A program made the position numbers and the translations under genes. Below the pieces are notes generated by a model that saw only the letters and a list, made by a program, of their open reading frames with translations, had not been told where the DNA came from and ran no database searches. Source: Candidatus Aenigmatarchaeota archaeon (GTDB lineage: Archaea > Aenigmatarchaeota > Aenigmatarchaeia > PWEA01 > JACQIF01). From it: a stretch of DNA of 7,325 nt. This document shows positions 1 to 4,577 of this stretch, piece by piece; position 1 is the stretch's first letter; the number at the start of each line of letters is the position of its first letter. The stretch spans positions 1-7,325 of the forward strand of contig JACQIF010000012.1 in assembly GCA_016198635.1 (NCBI GenBank). The letters run 5' to 3'.

Positions 1-1
1 C

Positions 2-67
2 CCTATATACAGATGGATAGCATTCGAGACGCAGGCTCGCGAAACCGAGCCTGTCGGATTTAAATAA
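2..67 (+). CDS. Possible C-terminus of an upstream gene (partial)
   Basis: One forward frame is open from the left edge to a TAA at 65-67 and ends in a protein-like tail (…RWIAFETQARETEPVGFK). The other forward frames close at 16-18 and 61-63. The tail has a sensible mix of charged and aromatic residues, and its codons resemble those of the genes downstream. Only 21 residues are visible, so no family can be named. Two frames of the reverse strand are also open here, so the call rests on composition alone. The stop codon overlaps a TATA-like box at 59-66, an arrangement seen again at 1978-1985 in this window. Confidence 0.3.
   Translation, partial: PIYRWIAFETQARETEPVGFK
32..53. repeat. 8-bp inverted repeat (hairpin)
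   Basis: CAGGCTCG at 32-39 and CGAGCCTG at 46-53 are perfect inverse complements separated by six bases (CGAAAC). A G-T pair at 31/54 could extend the stem. It lies within the possible C-terminal coding tail at 2-67. It could be an RNA hairpin near the end of that gene or a by-product of the codons. No U-tract follows directly, so it is not a classic intrinsic terminator. Confidence 0.45.
59..66 (+). promoter_or_regulatory. Orphan TATA-like box
   Basis: TTTAAATA is identical to the box at 211-218. An archaeal transcript would be expected to begin about 25 nt downstream, near 88, at or inside the first palindromic element (86-100). No ORF begins there. It could drive a small RNA or a long leader for the gene at 257-535, or it may be a chance AT-rich run. 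Confidence 0.3.
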
Positions 68-85
68 ACCGATTTCCCGGAGTGA

Positions 86-100
86 AGACGCGGGCGTCTT
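86..100. repeat. 15-bp palindromic element, copy 1
   Basis: AGACGCGGGCGTCTT occurs here and again at 195-209. The arms AAGACGC (85-91) and GCGTCTT (94-100) are perfect inverse complements around GG. The dyad symmetry plus exact repetition in one intergenic strip suggests a binding site for a dimeric regulator. A single-strand hairpin in a transcript starting near 88 is an alternative. Confidence 0.6.
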
Positions 101-175
101 TGCCTCAAAAGTCTTCTGCACGGCGGCATTCGACACCCGTACCGGACCAACGATATTCAAACATGCTCGTTGCAG

Positions 176-188
176 GCACTTTAAGTGC
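176..188. repeat. 13-bp near-perfect palindrome
   Basis: GCACTTTAAGTGC has 6-bp arms (GCACTT and AAGTGC) around a single T. It lies 7 bp upstream of the second copy of the 15-bp palindrome. Its AT core also resembles a weak TATA element. It could be an operator half of a composite control region. Its function is unknown. Confidence 0.4.
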
Positions 189-194
189 AAAGCT

Positions 195-209
195 AGACGC
201 GGGCGTCTT
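195..209. promoter_or_regulatory. 15-bp palindromic element, copy 2 (candidate operator at BRE position)
   Basis: This is an exact second copy of AGACGCGGGCGTCTT (first copy at 86-100). It ends one base before the TATA box at 211-218, so it covers the place where TFB would contact the BRE. A protein bound here would be well placed to block or recruit TFB. The next gene downstream encodes a putative winged-helix protein, which makes autoregulation an attractive inference, though not a demonstrated one. Confidence 0.5.
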
Positions 210-210
210 C

Positions 211-218
211 TTTAAATA
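211..218 (+). promoter_or_regulatory. TATA box for the small wHTH-rpoL operon
   Basis: TTTAAATA has its centre near 214.5, which predicts a transcript start near 239-240. This falls after the upstream GTG candidate (227) and before the TTG candidate (257) of the following gene, so it bears on start choice. The 15-bp palindrome abuts it upstream. Confidence 0.5.
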
Positions 219-256
219 GTAGATGCGTGCTCTTGAATGTCTATTGGGGACCGGCT

Positions 257-535
257 TTGAAGAACTACACGCTTGGAAAAGAGATATTCGCTCTATTGAA
301 GGAGGTCGATGATGAAGAGAGAACCTCCGAGAACGTTTTCGAAGAGCTCCGGCGCCGCTACCCTGACTACACGACGCAACTGAAGGCGCGGCAATGTGTT
401 ACCGATCTTGAGGCAGGCCAGTTCACAAAAACGACAAGGAGAGGATATATAAAAATATTGAGGGGGTTCCCTCCCGAAACGCCGAAGCCCGTTGCCGAAG
501 AAACGGTCTTTGCGCAGATAGGAACTTTCGTATAA
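257..535 (+). CDS. Small putative winged-helix protein upstream of rpoL
   Basis: The family is not recognised. From TTG at 257 the product has 92 aa; an upstream in-frame GTG at 227 would give 102 aa. I prefer 257 because the TATA box at 211-218 predicts a transcript beginning near 240, and GGGGA at 247-250 region lies a few bases before it, but the start is uncertain. The residue pattern suggests a winged helix: a first helix (GKEIFALLKEV), a second (SENVFEELRRR), a third (LKARQCVTDLE) and a basic wing-like stretch (FTKTTRRGYIKI). A proline-rich tail follows. It may bind DNA or RNA. The stop TAA at 533-535 lies 9 nt before the rpoL start, so the two are probably co-transcribed and this protein could influence rpoL expression. 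Palindromes just upstream suggest a regulated promoter. Function is unproven. Confidence 0.5.
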   Translation: MKNYTLGKEIFALLKEVDDEERTSENVFEELRRRYPDYTTQLKARQCVTDLEAGQFTKTTRRGYIKILRGFPPETPKPVAEETVFAQIGTFV

Positions 536-540
536 GGTGA
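536..540 (+). promoter_or_regulatory. Shine-Dalgarno site of rpoL
   Basis: GGTGA follows directly on the TAA stop of the preceding gene and lies 4 nt before the rpoL ATG at 545. It matches the core of the archaeal anti-SD. Its presence fits rpoL being an internal gene of an operon, since the operon-leading genes in this window lack such a site. Confidence 0.6.
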
Positions 541-544
541 CGAC

Positions 545-826
545 ATGCAGCTCAAAATGCTTAACAAAGGAAAGAGCAAGATGCGCCTCGAGCTCGCCGG
601 AGAGACGCACACGTTCGCGGACATACTAAGGAACGAGCTGGCGCACGACAAGCGCGTCAAGAGTGTCGCGTATGACAAGCACCACCCCCAACTGGGTAAC
701 CCGATACTCATACTGGAAACGGAGGGCGAAGACCCTGTTGCGACGGCAAAGCGCGCATCGAAGAACTTGGCTGAACAGGCGCGAGAGATGCGCACAGAGT
801 TCGAAAAAGCCCTCAAAAAAGCGTGA
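545..826 (+). CDS. rpoL: DNA-directed RNA polymerase subunit Rpo11 (RpoL)
   Basis: This is the 93-aa subunit L (Rpo11), homologous to eukaryotic RPB11/AC19 and to part of bacterial alpha. It pairs with subunit D (Rpo3) to form the platform on which the archaeal polymerase assembles. Family features visible in order are an N-terminal strand (LKMLNKGKSKMRLEL), the GETHTFADILRNEL helix region, the AYDKHHPQLGNPIL block (residues about 40-54) and a long amphipathic C-terminal helix (AKRASKNLAEQAREMRTEFEKAL) that forms the dimer interface. The length is normal for the family. ATG at 545 is supported by GGTGA four bases upstream. It sits 9 nt after the small winged-helix gene. A short GC dyad followed by TTTT at 829-842 may end the transcript. 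Confidence 0.95.
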   Translation: MQLKMLNKGKSKMRLELAGETHTFADILRNELAHDKRVKSVAYDKHHPQLGNPILILETEGEDPVATAKRASKNLAEQAREMRTEFEKALKKA

Positions 827-828
827 TG

Positions 829-842
829 CCGGCCCCGGTTTT
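829..842 (+). terminator. Weak candidate terminator after rpoL
   Basis: CCGGCCCCGG (829-838) can form a very short GC stem and is followed by TTTT (839-842) and further T-rich sequence. Archaeal termination mostly relies on the T-tract, so the T-rich run to 851 may be enough. The stem is only about 3 bp, and the T-run merges into the next TATA box. Confidence 0.25.
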
Positions 843-849
843 ATTGATT

Positions 850-857
850 TTATATAA
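850..857 (+). promoter_or_regulatory. TATA box of the signal peptidase operon
   Basis: TTATATAA is a perfect palindrome with centre at 853.5, 24.5 nt before the A of the ATG at 878. That is the spacing expected between a TATA centre and the transcript start, so the mRNA should begin at or next to the start codon. No convincing Shine-Dalgarno precedes the ATG, which agrees with leaderless initiation. Confidence 0.65.
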
Positions 858-877
858 GCTCGAAGAGAGTCAGAGCT

Positions 878-1429
878 ATGAAAATACGCCACGCGTACAT
901 CCGTCTGTGGGACAAGTACAACGAAGGCTGGCGCGGCATAGTTCTTTACGCCGTACTGGGCATAGCCGCTGCCGTCATCCTTAACGCTGTCTTCGGCCTG
1001 ATTCTCGGGACGTCGTTCCCTGTGGTCACCGTATCGTCGAGTTCGATGGTGCCCACGCTAAACGTCGGGGACTTGGTAATCGTCGGAAGCCAGAAAACGT
1101 ATGAAATAGAAGACATCATAGTGTTCCGCGGGTGGGAGTCGAAGCCAATAATCCACAGAGTGGTAGCAAAGTACGAGAACGGGCGCGTCACGCGCCGCGA
1201 GGGATGGAACGAGATTAGCGATGCGGATATCCAGCACAAGGCCGGCGACGCGGAGACCATTTACATAACGCGCGGGGACCACAACCCGTCATGCGACCAG
1301 TGCGGCGGCGGACGCCCGCCTGTACGCCAAGAACAGATAGCCGGACGCTCGCTCTTCCATGTGCCTTACCTGGGCTTCGTCAAGCTGTATGCTGTGCAGT
1401 ATGTGTGGAACCCGTTAACAGGCCGCTGA
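878..1429 (+). CDS. sec11: Signal peptidase I, archaeal Sec11 type
   Basis: This 183-aa membrane serine protease removes signal peptides from Sec-exported proteins on the outer face of the cytoplasmic membrane. An N-terminal transmembrane helix spans about residues 21-44. It is followed by the box with the nucleophile (SSSSMVPTL, Ser56 then Met57) and GDLVIV. The HRV box (IIHRVV, His93) takes the place of the bacterial Lys, so this is a Ser-His-Asp enzyme. The GDHNPSCD box holds Asp134 and Asp140, which show the six-residue spacing of the two Asp residues in the archaeal family. Cys139 and Cys142 form a CxxC around Asp140 and are the only cysteines in the protein. The C-terminal stretch (YLGFVKLYAVQYV) is hydrophobic and may contact the membrane. 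ATG at 878 is set by the TATA box 25 nt upstream. The CYTH gene starts 9 nt after its stop. Confidence 0.93.
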   Translation: MKIRHAYIRLWDKYNEGWRGIVLYAVLGIAAAVILNAVFGLILGTSFPVVTVSSSSMVPTLNVGDLVIVGSQKTYEIEDIIVFRGWESKPIIHRVVAKYENGRVTRREGWNEISDADIQHKAGDAETIYITRGDHNPSCDQCGGGRPPVRQEQIAGRSLFHVPYLGFVKLYAVQYVWNPLTGR

Positions 1430-1438
1430 GGGACCGCA

Positions 1439-1984
1439 ATGAAAAACATAGAGGTCGAAGTGCGCGCGTTCATTACGAAAGAGCAGTACGATGCGCTCTT
1501 TAAAAGGTTTGGTAATGCCTCCAACGAGGACGAGCAGGTAACGTACTATTTCAACGGGCCTGTAGATCTGCGAATCCAGCAGAATCGTTCCTATTCAAAA
1601 ATATGGCTCAAAAAGGGCGCGCTGCACAGCGACGCCCGCGAGGAGGTCGAAGTTCACGTAGCGCGCGAGGACTTCGGGAAACTGGAAGCGCTCTTCCGTG
1701 CGTTGGGCTACGAAATAGCGATAAAGTGGTTCAGGACGCGTAACGAGTTCACGTACGACGGGGCGACTGTAACGCTTGACTACACCAAAGGGTACGGCTA
1801 CATACTCGAATTGGAGAAGATTGTGAACGCGGAGAGCGATGTGGAAAAAACGAAGCGGGAGCTCATAGAAAAGATGAGGTCACTGGGTATAACGCCAACG
1901 CCAAAAGAGGAGTTCGACCGCGCGTACGCCGCGTACAAGCAGAACTGGCGGGCGCTCGTGGGCGAGCACTCGCAAGCTATTTAA
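1439..1984 (+). CDS. cyaB: CYTH-domain protein (class IV adenylate cyclase / triphosphatase family)
   Basis: This 181-aa protein belongs to the CYTH superfamily, beta-tunnel enzymes that act on triphosphates with divalent metals (CyaB-type adenylate cyclase, thiamine triphosphatase, inorganic triphosphatase). The signature IEVEVR gives Glu5, Glu7 and Arg9 (ExExR, a variant of ExExK). Further inward-facing charged residues are Arg45, the KIWLKKG strand (Lys54-Lys59), REEVEV (67-72), KWFRTRNEF (96-104), Asp114 in VTLDY and LELEK (123-127), in the order expected of the fold. The actual substrate cannot be told from sequence; annotation as a cyclase is conventional, and a triphosphatase is as likely. 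ATG at 1439 has a weak GAGGGA upstream. It appears to be the second gene of the signal peptidase operon. Its last codons and stop contain the TATA box of the next gene. Confidence 0.88.
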   Translation: MKNIEVEVRAFITKEQYDALFKRFGNASNEDEQVTYYFNGPVDLRIQQNRSYSKIWLKKGALHSDAREEVEVHVAREDFGKLEALFRALGYEIAIKWFRTRNEFTYDGATVTLDYTKGYGYILELEKIVNAESDVEKTKRELIEKMRSLGITPTPKEEFDRAYAAYKQNWRALVGEHSQAI

Positions 1985-1985
1985 G
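1978..1985 (+). promoter_or_regulatory. TATA box of the aIF2-beta gene, overlapping the CYTH stop codon
   Basis: TATTTAAG has its centre near 1981.5, about 25.5 nt before the ATG at 2007. The TAA stop of the CYTH gene (1982-1984) is part of the box. The spacing predicts a leaderless transcript for the translation factor. Confidence 0.55.
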
Positions 1986-2006
1986 CGTCTTCGCCGCAGC
2001 CAAAAG

Positions 2007-2411
2007 ATGCAAGACTATGAAACGTTACTGAAACGCGCCGAGCAGAAAATAAACCGCGCTGACGTTCGCGAACGTTTTGAGATGCCAATCGCCATCGTGA
2101 GCGTGCAGGGTAATAGTACAACGATTGCCAACTTCGCCGAACTGGCGCGCACGCTGCGGCGCGAGCCGCGGCACGTACTAAAATTCCTTACGCGCGAGCT
2201 GGCCGTGCCCGGAGAGCTTCAGGGCAACCGCGCAACATTCCAGGGAAAGTTCACGCCGGAGCAGCTGCGGATGAAGCTTGAACGCTACGCGAACGAGTAC
2301 GTCTTCTGTTCCTGTGGAAAGCCCGATACGGACCTCGTACGGGAGGATCACCTGCTGCGCCTGAAGTGCCAGGTATGCGGGACGAAGCGTGTCGTGAAAG
2401 AGATAGGTTAG
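2007..2411 (+). CDS. eif2b: Translation initiation factor aIF2 subunit beta
   Basis: This 134-aa protein is the beta subunit of the archaeal aIF2 heterotrimer, which delivers initiator Met-tRNA to the small ribosomal subunit. Visible parts are an N-terminal helix that contacts the gamma subunit (YETLLKRAEQKI, residues 4-15), the central alpha/beta domain with QGNSTTIANFAELARTLRREPRHVLKFL (34-61) and LQGNRATFQGKF (71-82), and a C-terminal zinc ribbon. The ribbon cysteines are Cys101, Cys103, Cys121 and Cys124. The first pair is CxC (FCSCGKPDT), where the family normally has CxxC; the second pair is a normal CxxC. The length is typical. The TATA spacing indicates a leaderless start at 2007. The gene converges on the minus-strand LamG-pilin with only 4 nt between their stops. 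Confidence 0.95.
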   Translation: MQDYETLLKRAEQKINRADVRERFEMPIAIVSVQGNSTTIANFAELARTLRREPRHVLKFLTRELAVPGELQGNRATFQGKFTPEQLRMKLERYANEYVFCSCGKPDTDLVREDHLLRLKCQVCGTKRVVKEIG

Positions 2412-2415
2412 TCGC

Positions 2416-3465
2416 TCATTTCTGTTTCAAGACGTACAGTTCGTCTGGCGTATACGCACGATCGCTATAGATACGGACTTCATCTATAGTGCCGTCGAAG
2501 AAACTGAACGGGAAACCTGATTCAGCGCCTATGGAGAGACCGCCGGGGACGGAAGGGGAGCCAATGTTACCGGTGGCAGGGTCACGTCCTATTTCCGCAC
2601 CATTAAGGTAGGCGATGACTGCGGTCTTATCGTAAACAAGCGTGATGTGGTGCCATTCTCCGGTCTTTATGGAACCTTCAACGATAACCCAGCTGCCTAC
2701 GCCACCAGTGTATATTACAGCCTCCAACGTTCCCCCGCTGTGGCGGATGTAGTACAGACCGCCTTTATGCAGAACGAAATGTGTGCCGGTGAGAACGTCA
2801 GGCTTAAACCACGCCTCAATCGTAATGGTGTTCATCGGTTCGTGAGACGAACTTTTAGGAATAATAACAGAGTCGCCGACGCCGTCGAACTCCAGTGCGT
2901 TATTCACTTTTCCGCGAGTCCATGATGGACATGCGGTGCCACCGCAAGTGCCAGTCGCGTTGTTAAGAGTTCCGTCTACGCCATTGCCGCTCGAGTCCTT
3001 GGCGACTGTACCTGTCGATTCATCGAAACGCCAGTCGCCGGCAAGTCCTGAAGCCGGTTCAAGAGTCAACTGCATCGAGTCAGAGAACGAGCCGGCGCTA
3101 ACCTTCATTGTATGCGAGCCGGGGCCGAATTTCCACAGCTCTTTGAGCGCGAGCGAGCCGCTCTGGTCTGCGTCTAACGCGTCGAAGTCCGCAGCGAACG
3201 TTATCGGTTCGCCGTCAAAAAAGACAGTAAGCGCGGACGCGGTGAGCTTTGAAGAGCCGGTGTTGCGTATTGCAATGGTCTGCTTGCTGATGCCTTCGAT
3301 GTTGAAGTCCGAGAAGAGTTTCTTCGCCGCGCTGGAGATCTCCTCGCCTCCTTGCTCGCTGACGCGGCTGAAGACGCGGTTGGACCATATAGTGTACGTC
3401 GAAACGAGCGAAACTGCAACAAGTATGAGCAGCACGGACGCGACTATCGGCGAGATTCCCTTCAC
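2416..3465 (-). CDS. LamG-domain type IV pilin-like surface protein (EF-hand-bearing paralogue)
   Basis: This 349-aa protein has an archaeal class III (pilin) leader: MKG then ISPIVASVLLILVAVSLVST, with likely cleavage after Gly3. The hydrophobic helix to about residue 25 would anchor it or pack in a filament core. Residues about 50-137 form a beta-rich pilin-like region. It contains DADQSGSLALKE (98-109), a perfect EF-hand loop pattern with Asp98, Asp100, Ser102, Gly103, Leu105 and Glu109. A LamG/concanavalin-like jelly roll follows (about 143-345), with LEFDGVGDSV, WHHITLVYD and FDGTIDEVRIY, and suits binding of sugars or surfaces. Cys174 and Cys179 could form a disulfide. It starts at GTG (3463-3465), one codon after the TGA of the upstream paralogue and in the same frame, so translation is probably coupled. 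It has no promoter of its own. The ligand is unknown. Confidence 0.85.
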   Translation of the reverse strand: MKGISPIVASVLLILVAVSLVSTYTIWSNRVFSRVSEQGGEEISSAAKKLFSDFNIEGISKQTIAIRNTGSSKLTASALTVFFDGEPITFAADFDALDADQSGSLALKELWKFGPGSHTMKVSAGSFSDSMQLTLEPASGLAGDWRFDESTGTVAKDSSGNGVDGTLNNATGTCGGTACPSWTRGKVNNALEFDGVGDSVIIPKSSSHEPMNTITIEAWFKPDVLTGTHFVLHKGGLYYIRHSGGTLEAVIYTGGVGSWVIVEGSIKTGEWHHITLVYDKTAVIAYLNGAEIGRDPATGNIGSPSVPGGLSIGAESGFPFSFFDGTIDEVRIYSDRAYTPDELYVLKQK

Positions 3466-3468
3466 GCT

Positions 3469-4518
3469 TCATCGCCTCTTCATCACGTACAGTTCGTCCG
3501 GAGCGTATGCGATTGTGTAAACGCGGAGCTCATCTATTGTCCCGTCGAAGAACAGGCCTGAACCGGCCCGGCTGCCAATCCAAAGCGCGTCCGTAGAGAC
3601 GATGCCGTCGACAGTCCAAGTTCTTGAGATCTCGAGATCGCCATTGGTATAGATACTGCCGACGCGATTCTTCACAGTCAGCACAATATGTGACCATGCC
3701 CCGTTCGAGAGCGCATTAGCGGCGAGGAGCCCCTCGTTGTTGATGTTCGGGAACTCAAACTGCACGTCGCTCGTGTTCGGGCTCGTTTTGTAGAATGTCC
3801 ATCCGTTGGTATTGGCATTGGTCTTTTCGATGAGCATCTTCTGGCCCACGGCGAGGTTCGTGGGCTTCACCCACATCTCCGCTGTGAACTCCTTGGTGAA
3901 ACGGAGGCTCGTGCTGTCGGCGATGCTGACGCCGTCGTCGACGCCGTCGAACTGGAGGGCCTTGCCGAATTTGCCTGCAACCCATGCGGGAACTCGGCTC
4001 GAGTTTCCGCTGCCCAAGCTGCCTGTGTTGGCGTTTCCGCTGACGTCGTTCGCCGCCGTTCCTGTGCCCTCATCGAACCTCAAATCAAGCACTTTTTCCT
4101 CTTTAACGGACTCTATCGTTATGGGTATGGAATCCGAACCAGCAGCGCCGCGGACAGTGAGCCTGTGGTCGCCGCGGCCTGCGCTCCAAAGGCCTTGTAC
4201 AGTCAGGTCGCCGCGTTCTTTGGGAGCGATATCGCCTGCCATCGTATAGTTCACGGCCCTGTCGTCTATTGAAACGGTAACAGAGCCAACAGCCAGCGTC
4301 TGTAACCCATCGTTCACGAGCGTAACTGTGCGTCCGCTAACGCCTTCTATGTGGAATATGGTCGTCGCCGTGCGTGTCGCTTGTTGTGACTGCTTTTCGG
4401 CCGCTTCAGTCTGTGATGACGTCAGGCGCCCTGTGAAAACGACGAAGGAGCCGGCAAGCGAAATCACTATCAGTATCAGGATTATTGAGGCTATGACAGG
4501 GCTGATGCCTTTGCTCAT
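3469..4518 (-). CDS. LamG-domain type IV pilin-like surface protein (promoter-proximal paralogue)
   Basis: This 349-aa protein starts at ATG 4516-4518. An ATG at 4695 would add 59 residues, but it would bury the leader, cross the TATA box and overlap the ligase gene. The leader is MSKG then ISPVIASIILILIVISLAGS, with cleavage expected after Gly4 by a prepilin peptidase. A polar helix rich in Gln, Thr and Ala (34-52) and a beta-rich pilin domain (about 55-137) follow. A LamG jelly roll covers about 144-340, with LQFDGVDDGVSI, WSHIVLTVKN and FDGTIDELRVY. There are no cysteines, and the EF-hand-like loop of its neighbour is replaced by IAPKERGDLTVQ. Its length equals that of the downstream paralogue, so the pair looks like an old tandem duplication. 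It is the first gene of a two-gene minus-strand operon with a leaderless promoter at 4540-4547. Confidence 0.86.
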   Translation of the reverse strand: MSKGISPVIASIILILIVISLAGSFVVFTGRLTSSQTEAAEKQSQQATRTATTIFHIEGVSGRTVTLVNDGLQTLAVGSVTVSIDDRAVNYTMAGDIAPKERGDLTVQGLWSAGRGDHRLTVRGAAGSDSIPITIESVKEEKVLDLRFDEGTGTAANDVSGNANTGSLGSGNSSRVPAWVAGKFGKALQFDGVDDGVSIADSTSLRFTKEFTAEMWVKPTNLAVGQKMLIEKTNANTNGWTFYKTSPNTSDVQFEFPNINNEGLLAANALSNGAWSHIVLTVKNRVGSIYTNGDLEISRTWTVDGIVSTDALWIGSRAGSGLFFDGTIDELRVYTIAYAPDELYVMKRR

Positions 4519-4539
4519 GTCTTTAGTTGCGGTTCCGTG

Positions 4540-4547
4540 TTTATAAA
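4540..4547. promoter_or_regulatory. Shared bidirectional palindromic TATA box
   Basis: TTTATAAA is its own reverse complement, with centre at 4543.5. The divergent start codons have their A bases at 4518 (minus strand, LamG-pilin) and 4569 (plus strand, DNA ligase), each 25 nt from the nearest central base. Both distances match the TATA-to-start distance of the other leaderless genes here. One TBP site could therefore serve both transcripts, with orientation set by the flanking BRE sequences. Confidence 0.65.
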
Positions 4548-4556
4548 ATCGCCTGA

Positions 4557-4577
4557 GTAACGTATCGTATGCGTTAC
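4557..4577. repeat. 6-bp inverted repeat across the ligase start codon
   Basis: GTAACG (4557-4562) and CGTTAC (4572-4577) are perfect inverse complements separated by 9 bp containing the ATG at 4569. If the transcript begins at 4569, the left arm is not in the RNA, so this would be a DNA-level site over the transcription start or a chance dyad. Confidence 0.35.

Noticed and set aside
28..57. The hairpin at 32-53 as part of a tRNA or other known RNA
   Set aside because: No T-loop, anticodon or acceptor pattern can be fitted around it, and the sequence is cut by the window edge.
223..312. 29-aa frame from ATG 223 overlapping the start of the small wHTH gene
   Set aside because: It starts upstream of the transcript start predicted by the TATA box at 211-218, and its sequence does not look like a folded protein.
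301..383. ATG at 309 preceded by GGAGG, opening a 24-aa frame inside the small wHTH gene
   Set aside because: The ribosome site looks good but the frame ends after 24 residues of basic low-complexity sequence and lies inside a better-supported frame.
367..816. 149-codon minus-strand open frame across rpoL
   Set aside because: It is antisense to a clear rpoL gene, and its product shows no domain pattern.
3463..3471. The in-frame TGA between the two LamG-pilins as a sign of one gene broken by a nonsense mutation
   Set aside because: Each half has its own complete pilin leader and its own LamG domain, so these are two paralogues.
2936..3520. 194-codon plus-strand open frame antisense to the LamG-pilins
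   Set aside because: It mirrors the codons of two well-supported minus-strand genes, has no promoter or ribosome site and a low-complexity Ser/Pro-rich product.
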